64,000 nucleotides of DNA from Selaginella tamariscina. Lineage: Eukaryota > Streptophyta > Lycopodiopsida > Selaginellales > Selaginellaceae. Below, one piece after another: positions 37,707 through 48,190 of the stretch; position 1 is the first letter of the stretch; each line of letters starts with the position of its first letter. Where the stretch lies: the NCBI GenBank assembly GCA_003024785.1, contig PUQB01000011.1, forward strand, positions 558,001 through 622,000, given 5' to 3'. Position numbers and translations under genes: made by a program. The notes below the pieces were generated by a model. That model saw only the letters and a list, made by a program, of their open reading frames with translations, was not told the origin of the DNA and searched no databases.

Positions 37707-38760
37707 TCAACATGTTAATTTATTTATAAATACTTTCTTCCTAACCATACAGAGAAATCTCCTCATTTTATCTAAATCATCACTCTCCGGATTAATCAAA
37801 TCATTTTGGTCAATATATTGATGTTGTTGCCACCACGTAACACTCTCACGAATGCAATTGGGAGTTGCCATCCTTGTTAATACATAAGATGTAATAAGAC
37901 CAGGTGTGCATAAAGGCTCATCTAAAAAATGACGTTCCTTAAGAATAATATTATAAAGTGCCCGGTTGCTATCCTTCATTTTATAAAATTCAATATCACG
38001 AGAAAGAAAAGCTTCAGGAAATGTATGATACGGTGGACACTGCTCACAAAAATTTTCGAGATTCTTCTTTCTGAGGCACGTATCCAAGTAGTTCACTAGC
38101 TCATCCATGATATCGGTATCAGAATATGGATCGAAAGTGATTAGATGAATACAAGCAATGTTTTGGTTGAGCATAGCCTTCTAAGGAGAGTCGTCTACTA
38201 CTAACATCTGTGCGTTCTTCATTATCCTTAAGCGACTGATCTCCCCATGAGTCCCAATTATTCTTTCATTCTTGAAGAAGTATGGCTTGCTTTCCTTTCT
38301 TATATTGTGAAATTCGAGAGGGTTAAGTTATGAATCTGCATGCATGACCAAATCCCACAAGCGCACCCATCTCCTTAAGCTTTTGAAAGAGACGATCCAA
38401 CCCTGGACGAAAAATAATTCATATCGAAATTTACCATGACAAGGAATGAAATCTCCTTGTTTGATTTCTTTTTTCTATCCTCGGGCCTTTGTCGATGAAG
38501 CAGAACACCATTGACATCCAACAACACAATATGGCCATGAGTAACATGAGATAGCGTTGCCTCTTGAATACTTTGCAAATCACTTGTTTGCTCCCTTTCA
38601 CATTTATCCGTTGCCACTATCTCGTTGCCTATCCCTTCATCATTTAATTGTACATCATCCTTACAAGATTCAGATATTGCATGCGCTGAAGAAATTGATT
38701 TCGGAATGAAGCCAATAAAAATGATGATGAAGTGGCCCCCATGGTAACGATGTTTTGAGC
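37707..38760 (-). pseudogene. FCP1/NIF-type HAD phosphatase pseudogene
   Basis: Motif I of the HAD superfamily appears as HIVLLDVNGVLLHRQ (about 38535-38490), where canonical FCP1 enzymes have DLDGTL; the second Asp is replaced by Asn. RPGLDRLFQKLKEMGALVGF (about 38408-38350, another frame) matches the FCP1 segment after motif I. KESKPYFF, MLVVDDSP and FDPYSDTDI (about 38300-38110) match the motif III region. The C-terminal extension ends at 37707. A TAG interrupts the motif after VVDDSP, and at least two frame changes precede it. FCP1-type enzymes dephosphorylate proteins such as the RNA polymerase II tail. This copy cannot be functional as read and would lack a catalytic Asp even if repaired. 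Upstream exons before 38617 are uncertain. Confidence 0.75.
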
Positions 38761-39058
38761 TGCATTATTATCCATTTCCTGCATGAACTCTGTCATTCTG
38801 ACATGTGGCACAAGAAATTGTCGCCAAACCCCTCTCTTACCTCATGCAATGCTGAAAATCCATGTTCTCAATTTTTCATTACATCTGCAAAATGATAATT
38901 AGCTGACCTTAAAATTATCAAGGTATATTATTTACCTTGTTAATGTGTGACCCATGTTTGAACTAAAAGCTTCATTAATCCTTGAGAATTTATTTTCTGT
39001 ACAAATATAAAAGAAATATACAAAAATGCCTTATGTTACACTCATTTACAACTATTCA
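38761..39058. other. Spacer between FCP1-like and ParB-like genes
   Basis: No gene recognised. Presumably the 3' end of the ParB-motif gene and the 5' end of the FCP1-like gene, which run in the same direction. Confidence 0.4.
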
Positions 39059-42000
39059 TCACTCTATCAATTCATTAAATTCTTCTTCGCTATTACCTTC
39101 TGAGTGAGGCGAAGAAGGTCTAAGCCGCTTGTGAGATGGTTCAAGATCTTCTGCATCTTCTATTGATGTTTCCATGGGTCCTGGAGTGTGCGAATGTTCT
39201 GTACTCCTCGAGATAACTTCCGGTCTAATATCTGATTGAAGTTCGTTCTCAGACTCCGAGATTGAACCAGATTCACCTTCAGAGCTATCGCACTTATCTG
39301 GAGGGAACTTTCTCAAATACGCCTTTATGGATTCGTTGGGGTACTCAGTTGAGACCCAATCTATCCACTTGTTCAGGTCCTCAACCATGGTCTTATCCTT
39401 TCAACGGCAAACACACATGTATGCCGAAGGTAACACTCCTTCAAGACGGACCCCCTAGTGCAGTAGTCAAAAACCCACGCATCACTGTGAGGACCCCTGA
39501 TCAAGTTGACGATGCTCCGTGCCGCTTGACTTGTAATGTTTGGATAACGTACATTGCCGAATACGTCACTCCTATCGGTGTATCGGATGGAGGTTCAGGG
39601 CCGTTGGAGTGCAAACAGATGCCTGGCCAGTCATTTGGAAGCTTGAAATTGTTTGGCGCATTCCTAACAACCAAGTGAACAACGTATCAATGCACTTGGG
39701 ATTAGCATCGTTCATATAAAATCCTGTCCAACGATGTCTATTCTTCTTGGCGAAGGCGAAGGCAAAAGTATCGGTGACATGAGCAAGAATCAAGAAATAA
39801 ATACCTGAAAAAGTAGGTATCAGTGAAGAGCGCAAGCATGAATTCAATAATAAATACCTTCTATGTATATGCTTGCACGGCTAAGTTTCTCCACCAGATC
39901 CTCTAGTGCCCTATCTGTCGAAAGATTTTTTGACACCCGCCGATCCATCACGAACAATTGAAACGGTTTCCTACAAGCAGTGATGTTACCCCATAAAGTC
40001 TCCGAATCTAACAACAAACATCTGTAGGGCTTGTCGTGATTCGTAGCATCCTCCTTTATAAGGTTCAATTCGGTTCTCCGCTGCTGAAGGACTGCCATAA
40101 GAGAAGGCGTCATCCCAATGTTCTCCTTTTTGGCGTTGGCGTGCAATAGATTCTTGCCTAGATCTTCCGATTGGTTCACCCATTCGACAAGCATATCATC
40201 GTTCGTCACATGCAAATATTTGCTGACCTCTTCATATGTTGAAGTCGAGGTCCAACCCAGTTTGTGGCAGTGTATTCCCAACCACTCCTTGAAATGCCTG
40301 ACCGTCTTCAACTCCATTGCCTTGAGATGAAAAGGAGAGGTTGGGCTGCTGTTATTAATTTGTAGTTTGCCATCGATCACCAAATCAGCCAAGACTTCCA
40401 TCTCCTCCATCGTTGTTCCATTTAAAGGCTTCAACCATGTGAGCTTGAAATCGTTGTCTACATCCTTTAGATTGAACAGACTTAGCCTTCGGCGTCTTAC
40501 TGGGTTTCTTTGCAGACTTTTCTGAGGGCTCCCCTTCACTTGTCTGCTTCTTCTTCAGTGTTCCTTTTGAAAAGGATTCCATAATCCCCAACCATTTGGC
40601 AAAGATCCTATCTTCGGGGCAAGAAATCAACATCATCAGAAAGGATGTTTCCTTCCCGCCCACCTGGGCAAAATCAACTGCTGCAATTTCTTCAACTCTC
40701 TGAGGAAAAAACAGATTAATATACCGGCGAGATAAATCCCGCCCAAACAATTTGCTTACCCGGTATTCCGCAGATTGTGTATTCCCTGCGGTAGCTCTTT
40801 GTGGTCGCTGAAGAGATTCCCACACGGCTCGCGTGTGTTTAAACTTCTCCCATATTTTGCTGTTGTAGTGGTTGGTGTCGGCAGCGTCCCATTCCGCCGA
40901 TAACTTATGGTACTGCTCGATTGTGAGATTCGGCTTAGCTAAAAACGCCGATCTTTTTGTCAGCTTCTCACGGGTATGCTCGGAAAGTTTTGTTGCCATC
41001 GTTCCTTTGTTGTGTTCATCGAGAAGTCGTTGGGCTGCCGTTATTGTGTGCTGGCCACTAATGATGTAGTACTTGATAGATTTTTATTCTCCGTCTGAAT
41101 CTTCATGAGTTGTTCTGGTGTTGTGATCCAGACTTTGTCAGCCCTTCCTTCTTTCATAGTATGGACACAAAACAGCATTATGTGGAACGGTATAAGAATT
41201 GTCGTCCTTCATCTTCTCCATGAGCTCAGCTACACGTTCCTGGTTGAGTGGCCTGTAATTGAAGTTTGGGTTGACGCTGCAATATTTAACCCTACAAGGA
41301 TAAATCTTATCATCCAACATCATTTCCTTGTGACTTATTGCAGCATGAGATGCCACAGGTGCAGCTGACAAAACGATTGATGATTTTCTTTTGCGATCCG
41401 AATCAACATGTGTGATCCCCGACTGCAGCTGTTCTAGTGTTCTCGGCACACTCTTCCAGCTCCCGAAGCTTCCTAAGCAAATTGAACGTGATCTGTAGAG
41501 AACCTGAGACCGAGCCACCTCTCAATCTCCCTTATGATGTCGCTGTGTTCTTCTTCAATGTGAAGAGGGAAGATTGCTCCACTTGCTGATTTTCTGTATT
41601 GTGAAGCAATATCTCCTGACAATACACCTACTCGATGAGTCTGAAGATCTTCGAAGTAGACATCCAGATGGATCCCCTCCATAGATGGGCTTTCGTTGAG
41701 TTGAAGAAGAACTCCAAGGTCAACATCATTAGTGAACACGTGAACGTCATTATCCACAAGTCGACAAAACCACCCGAAATTAATGTTGTAACTGACGACC
41801 TCTGGATCCGAGAACGTGACATTGGATGGAACAAGGCATATCTGTCGAGCATCGTCCAATCTGGGTTCGCAGCCTGCTTTCGGGTGCTTGACTAGCGAAT
41901 CTACTTTCCATTGTTTTGCTTGTCCATGAGATGTGACAGAGGTTAATTTGACAGCAACCATGGTTGCTCCAATGCGCTTCCCATTTATCTTAAAATATGG

Positions 42001-42196
42001 CCAAGTTGATTCCAGAATCCCCCTGCCCATCTCTTCTCCTGCTCTTGTCTTTAATGTCACCTCAATTCCACATCTGAATACAAAAATGATTAGTTCAAGT
42101 ATCCGAGTATAACAGATTTTATTTTAATTCTTACCCAGAATTTGACGACGACTCCATACTAATGACTCGATCTCCTTGTTTGATCAAATCGTCCTT
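39059..42196 (-). pseudogene. Multi-exon gene with ParB-like nuclease-domain motif, frame-disrupted
   Basis: Visible exons on the minus strand: 42135-42196 (KDDLIKQGDRVISMES; acceptor TTTTGCAG), joined by a clean GT-AG intron to 42073-41473 (a novel 200-residue N-terminal region). Then comes a segment at about 41420-40940 with YRPLNQERVAELMEKM and YYIISGQHTITAAQRLLDE. The last matches the ParB/sulfiredoxin-fold signature (GxHR-like loop followed by AA). Further on are a helical Lys-rich region (40999-40385), a region of unknown fold (40539-39858), an intron of about 57 bp to 39801 (FLILAHVTDTFAFAFA), and an acidic tail ending NELIE at 39059. Frame changes without splice sites near 41470, 41090, 40480, 39640 and 39500 suggest a pseudogene or unrecognised introns. 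ParB-fold proteins include DNA-bound CTPases and nucleases. I see no helix-turn-helix. An upstream first exon is missing. Confidence 0.6.
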
Positions 42197-42300
42197 CTGC
42201 AAAATAATACACTATAATACAAATCATATAAAAACGCACACACACTTGTATAAACCCGAATATACAAAAATAATACACAGAGAGAAGTAGACGTAATTAA

Positions 42301-42382
42301 CTGTCCGAAGCTCACATTTGTGTAGTGCAAAAGAAAGATAACATTTCGTTTTAGAACCACCACAAATGTGAGCTCTGGACAG
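42301..42382. other. 82-bp hairpin with 22-bp stem
   Basis: Arms 42301-42322 (CTGTCCGAAGCTCACATTTG plus TG) and 42361-42382 pair at 20 of 22 bases around a 38-base loop. It lies between the ParB-motif gene and the left palindrome array. It could be a small-RNA precursor, a regulatory cruciform or a tiny foldback element. Confidence 0.7.
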
Positions 42383-42498
42383 TTTTACATAGATTCCTAG
42401 CTTTTACTCGAAATATTATGATAAGATGATAAAAGTAAATAAAATGAGATATGCAACTTATATATACTAATACACATATATATTCACATGGAAGGTGC

Positions 42499-44145
42499 GG
42501 CGGGATTAATCTCGCCACCCCTTCAATGCCTCCTGAAAGAGTGGGCGGGATTAATCTCGCCACCTTTCTGGAGGCCTTGAACGGGAGTGCGGAATTAATC
42601 TTGCCACCCTTCTCGGTCTCAGAGAGAACTGGGCAGGATTTATTTCTCACACCCCTTCAGTGACTCCAGAAAGGAGGCGGGATTAATCTCGCCCACCATG
42701 TAAGGGATGGTTAAATGAATTTCCCACCCTTCCCAGTCTCTCCATTGGTATGTTGTAAACCTTCTACGTCTCAGACAGAAACGTTTGGGATTGGTCCGAC
42801 TCACCAATGGAGAAAAAAGGAAGGGTGGCGGATTCATTCCTCCAACAGGCATTGAAGACTCGGCGGGATTAATCCCGCCGCCCAGGGCCTTCACTCGGTC
42901 CCTATGCGGCGGGATTAATCCCGCCGGACGCCAATTCCCTGCGCGGAATCGGGCGGGATTAATCCCGCCGCCTAGGCACTTCAGGGCCAATGGCGGCGGG
43001 ATAATCCCGCCCGATTCCGCGCAGGGAATTGGCGCGGCGGGATTAATCCCGCCTCCCAGGCCCTTCACTCGGGCCTTAGTCGGCGGGATTAATCCCGCCG
43101 AACGCCAATGCCCTGTGCGAAATCTTGCGGGATTAATCCCGCCGCCTAGGCCCTTCAGGCAGGCCAATGGCGGCGGGATAAATCCCGCCGATTCCGCGCA
43201 GGGCATGCGTACGCGGCGGGATTAATCCCGCCGCCCAGGCCCTTCACTTCGGCCGTAGGCGGCGGGATTAATCCCGCTGGACGCCACCTTTCTCGTTCTC
43301 AGAGAGAATTGGGCAGGATTTATTTCTCACACCCCTTCAGGGGCTCTGAAAAGGCGGCGGGATTAATCCCCCCACCATGTAAGGGATGGTGAAATTAATC
43401 CCACCACCCTTCTCAGTTCCCTCCATTGGTATTTTGTAAACCTTCTCCGTCTCAGACAGAGTTAGTCGGGATTGATTCAACATACCAATGGAGGAAAAAA
43501 AAAGGGTGGCGGGATTAATCCCGCCACCGGGCAATGAAGGTTCGGAGAGATTAATCCCCCGCCCTCTCGTAAATCATGCGCTCACACATATATATTGGCT
43601 GCGGCATTTTGAACAGGGATGGGTGGGGGGGATTAATCCCGCCGCTTATATCCTGCGGAAGTGCCTGAGCGGCGGGATTAATCCCGCCGCCCTCCGCGAA
43701 GGGCATGAGCGTGGGGCGGGATTAATCCCGCCGTTCATGTCCTGCGTGAATTCCCTGGGCGGCGGATTAATCCGCCCCTTACGCGCAGGACATGTCATGC
43801 AGGCTCTTCGGTTAGCCTTCCGTGCAGGATCTTTCATGCAGGTCTTCGGTTAGCCTCATGAGCGGCGGGATTAATCCCGCCGCCCATCCCCTGTAAATGC
43901 CCTGCGCGGAATCCACCGGGATTAATCCCGCCCATTAGGGCCTTCACACAGGCCATTGCCGGCGAGATAAATCCCGCCGCATTCCGCGAGGGCATGGGTG
44001 GGCGGCGGGATTAATCCCGCCGCCGAGGCCCCTCACGCAGGCGGGATTAATCCCGCCGCTCTTCGGTTTGTCCTAGAGCGGCGGGATTAATCCCGCTGCC
44101 GAGGCCATAACCTATAGCGGTGGGATTAATCCCGCCGCTCGAGGG
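42499..44145. repeat. Left array of the 18-bp palindrome GGCGGGATTAATCCCGCC
   Basis: About 28 copies, 12 of them exact by eye, the rest with one to four changes. Each copy equals its own reverse complement. Spacing is mostly 40-60 bp. Between 42862 and 43290 four palindromes with distinct spacers form a higher-order unit of about 174-179 bp (exact copies start at 42862, 43036 and 43215). Within the unit, spacers are inverted versions of each other (CGCCAATTCCCTGCGCGGAATC near 42930 against its complement near 43010). GC content is far above that of the surroundings. The array lies upstream of the ParB-motif gene. Long open frames here on both strands (GLIPP/GGINPA peptides) are by-products of the palindrome. 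Confidence 0.95.
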
Positions 44146-44213
44146 GCTTAGCGTGTGTGCGAGAGATAAAATTAATAATAAAAAAATTACACAGATAAAA
44201 ACACACACATATA

Positions 44214-44260
<47 letters not shown>

Positions 44261-44915
44261 GTATGTATAGGAGTGTACGTGTGTGTGCAAGAGATAGATA
44301 AATAAATAAAATTATACAGTACTGGTACACATAATATATGTGTGTACATAGGTATATATATGTGTGTATATGTATATCGTGTGTGTGCGTGTGAGCGAAA
44401 CAAATAAAATCATACAAATAAACAAACACACACACACACATATATATACACAGGAGTGTGCGTGTGTGTGCGAAAGATAAAACTAATAAATAAATAAAAT
44501 TATACAAATAACACACACATATATATGTGTGTATATAGATATATAACCCATAGAGAAAGAGAGAGAGTCTGTGAATATATAAGCATATATATAAACTAGT
44601 GTTGTATACTATTTGTTAATATGCATTGATTATATATATATATATGTAAAGCAGTGTGCGTGTGTGTGGGAGAGATAGATCAATAAAAAAAATTTATAGA
44701 TACTGGTACACATAATATATGTATGTATATATGTATATAGGTATATATATATGTGTGTATATGTATATCGTGTGTATGCGTGTGTGAGCGAAACAAATAA
44801 AATCATACAGATAAACAAACACACACCCACACACACATATATATACACAGGAGTGTGCGTGTGTGTGCGAGAGATAGATCAATAAATAAAATTATACGCA
44901 CACTCCTATACATAT

Positions 44916-44948
<33 letters not shown>

Positions 44949-45320
44949 GATCTCACCTGTGTGCACAGCCGCCGCCGCCGATTTCACAGCCGCCGCCTCT
45001 TGAAACCCTAAGAATATACCTAAACCCTAAAGGAATTAAATATATATATTAACCCTAATAGAATATTCCTTCTGAGAATATACTTAAACCCTAAAAAGAA
45101 TAAAATATAGATTCGCCCTAAACGAATATTCTTTCATTATATTATTAGCGGTGTGTGTGCGTGGGTGTATCACATACACCCCAAAAATATAAATCATGCA
45201 GGGATTTAACACGTGTGTGTCCATGAGAATGTTAAAGTTTCATGTGTATCAATACATACACATTACATATATTAATACACATAATATATACATACACACG
45301 TGTATACACACAGACATACA
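44146..45320. repeat. TA/CA-rich minisatellite between the palindrome arrays
   Basis: A unit containing GTGTGCGTGTGTGTGCGAGA followed by TAGATAAATAAAATTATAC occurs about five times (near 44150, 44275, 44450, 44650 and 44855), mixed with (TA)n and (CA)n tracts. Around 44970-44990 is a short GCCGCCGCCG stretch. Apparent open frames are low-complexity. Confidence 0.85.
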
Positions 45321-45332
45321 TACATATTACAT

Positions 45333-45763
45333 GGGTTTAGGGTTAGGGTTTAGGGTTTTGGATTTAGGATGGATCATGCATGGTGTGTATGTATAAGAGA
45401 AGAGAGAGTGTTGAAAAATTAATTTTGTACACATTGCATATATTAGTACACATATATACTTACACATATTATACACATATATACATACATAGTATATGAG
45501 AGAAGAAAGACAGTACATATTAACATGGATTCATGCATGGTGTGTATGTATGAGAAAAGAGAGAAAGTACACATATATACATACACACGTGTATACACAC
45601 AGACATACATACATATTACATAAGTAAATTCATTGTGTTACATATTAGGGTTTAGGGTTTAGGGTTTAGGATGGATCATGCATGGTGTGAAGAGAGAGTG
45701 TTGAAAAATTATTTTTGTACACACATGTATACACAGGGTTTAGGGTTTAGGGTTTAGGGTTTG
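45333..45763 (+). repeat. Interstitial telomere-type repeats (TTTAGGG)
   Basis: Three short runs: 45333-45359, 45645-45670 and 45735-45763, each of three to four TTTAGGG units, embedded in repeated GGATCATGCATGGTGTG-type sequence. The plant-type unit supports a land-plant host. Confidence 0.85.
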
Positions 45764-47340
45764 CTCCCAACAAGCTTAATATAAATATTACACATGTAAA
45801 TTCAATGTGTTACATACACACAGATTGAGTACATATATCATACATGCGTTGAACATGATGTTTTCAATAAAGAAGCAACATATTTCTTCAGTTTGGTTTA
45901 GGGTTGTGCATGTGTGTGCATATGTGTTTTTGTAAGTTCTTGTAATGCGTGTGTAAATTTATGATTGTGTTTATATATGTGTGCAAAACAAACATCGAAT
46001 AATTAAGAAATAATATTAATTAAACACACTATGAACATATTTTAAATTATACATAATAATATATGATTTTATCTAATATATAGCCATATATAGTTTTAAT
46101 AATATATATTAATTTAATATTGATAAAAAGGTTTAACATTGAAATATTCTTGAAATAATAAGAAATTAATTGAGAAAATCTCATTAATATATACAAATGT
46201 AAATTAAGTACTCAAATAATTAATTAAATTAATTATCATAATCATGTTTAATATTGGAATATTCTTGGAATAATAAGAAAATAATAAAGAATATCCCATT
46301 AATATAAAGAAGATTAATTACTCAAGTAATTAAGGAAATGATATTAATATACACACTATGAACATATTTTAAATTATACATAATAATACATCATTTTATC
46401 TAATATATAGTCATATATAGTTTAATAATATATATTAATTTAATATTGATAATAAGGTTTAACACAGGAATATTCTTGAAATAATAACAAATTAATTGAG
46501 AAAATCCCATTAATATATACAAATGTAGAATAATTACTGCAATAATTAAGAACAAGACTAATTTAATTATGATAATCAGGTTTAATATTAGAATATTCTT
46601 CAAATATTAATAAAATAATAAAGAATATCCCATTGATACTAGGAAATGAAAACTAAATACTCGAGTAATTAAGAAATAATAATAATAAACAGACTATGAA
46701 TATATTTTAAATGATACATAATAATATATCAATTTATTTATTGTATAAGTATATATTTATATATATATAATATATAATATACTTGAATACTAAGAATGTA
46801 GAATATAGTTTAAAATTTCGTAATATTAAACAGCTTGAATCACTTGAATAACATTAAATGCAATTTTAAAATACTCATTGGAACTGGAGAGTATATATGT
46901 CAGAGTGTCGGATATTTGTGTCAACTCATCTTTTATTTTCTGTTCTTTTTAAAAAATTTGAATTTCTGACATATGTATTGTCGGTCTGACATGTAAATTT
47001 GAAAATGCATTTAATTTCTCACTCAAATTCAGATCTGGTTCTTTCTCCGGCAAGGGTTTCTTCATTTCTGTTTTTTCACTCTTTAGATCTTCTTTTTTCT
47101 TCATAGTGATCATCTCAGGAGCAAGATTAAATTGGGTGCTATTCTTTATAGGAAAGCACGGCGCCTTCAGTGCTGTTTACAAGTAAGTATTATAAACAAA
47201 TTTAAAAATATTTATAAAGATTCACTCTCTTACATTCTCTCTTAAAATTACAATTTAGGGGTTTAGGAATGCATTAGGATTATAATATATTCCGTTAGGG
47301 ATTTATCCCGTTTAAATATCCTTTTAACTTAATATTCTAG
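45764..47340. other. AT-rich central region of the DNA element
   Basis: No gene. It contains two to three diverged repeats of a block with GAATATTCTTGAAATAATAA (near 46145, 46255, 46465 and 46590). The last part (about 47030-47180) has a TC-rich leader-like sequence before the right array. Confidence 0.5.
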
Positions 47341-48045
47341 GTTAACCGGGGCGGCGGTATTAATCTGGCCATTTCTTTTTCGCCTCTTCGAAGAGGTGGC
47401 GGGATTAATCCCGCCACCATCTCTCGGGAAATGCTTCTCCGCCACTGAAAAAGAGTGGCGGGATTAATCCCGCCAATAACCTTCTTAACTGAGGAAGAGT
47501 TACCAGAATTTATTAGAAAGAGTTGTCGGCGGGATTAATCCCGCCAACCATTTTAGGAGGCAGGGAAGGGGTGGCGGGATTAATCTCGCCATCACTTCCC
47601 TGTTTTAAGGATTTGGGGACAGGATTTATCCCGAGATCTCTTTGAAATCATAGTTTTGGAGAGAGTTATGTGCTGGTTTAATCCCGCCACCCATTCCCCG
47701 TCGTAAGAATTGTGGGCGGGATTAATCCCGCCTTGGACTCCCTCCGACAAGGAAGAGCCGGCGGGATTAATCCCGCCGCCTCTTCCTCCTGGGGGAGTCC
47801 GGCGGGATTAATCCGCCGACTCATCCTCGCCGGAGAGAGTCGGCGGGATTAATCCCGCCAGACTCCCCCGAGGAGGAAGAGGCGGCGGGATTAATCCCGC
47901 CGGCTCTTCCTTGTCGGAGGGAGTCCAAGGCGGGATTAATCCCGCCGACTCTCTCCGAAGGGGTTGAGTCGGCGGCGGGATTAATCCCGCCGACCGTTCC
48001 TCGTCGGAGGGATTCGTGGGCGGGATTAATCCCGCCCATCAGTTG
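47341..48045. repeat. Right array of the 18-bp palindrome
   Basis: About 14 copies of GGCGGGATTAATCCCGCC, ten exact. From 47715 to 47947 the array forms one larger palindrome of about 233 bp. The spacers GGACTCCCTCCGACAAGGAA and GCCTCTTCCTCCTGG on the left reappear as reverse complements on the right, centred near 47828. It lies about 150 bp upstream of the transposase-like gene. Confidence 0.95.
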
Positions 48046-48190
48046 TATTAATCAAACATGAGATATTATCTCTAAACATAATTATGTATTATTGCATATG
48101 CATATTATTAAGTAACCGTAATTCAGATTTCTTAAAAATATTGCATAAACAGATATCATAAATAATACAATTATTTATGTGCAGGACAAT

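Noticed and set aside
42640-43225. Long open frames on both strands encoding Gly-Leu-Ile-Pro-Pro or Gly-Gly-Ile-Asn-Pro-Ala repeats
   Set aside because: They translate the palindrome itself; the mirrored frames on both strands show a composition artefact without start context or splice sites.
44047-44882. Open frames rich in Tyr, Ile, His and Thr
   Set aside because: Translation of (TA)n and (CA)n tracts; low complexity.
42499-48045. CRISPR array
   Set aside because: Regular palindromic repeats with spacers, but the spacers are related to each other (inverted copies), the DNA is clearly eukaryotic and no cas genes exist.
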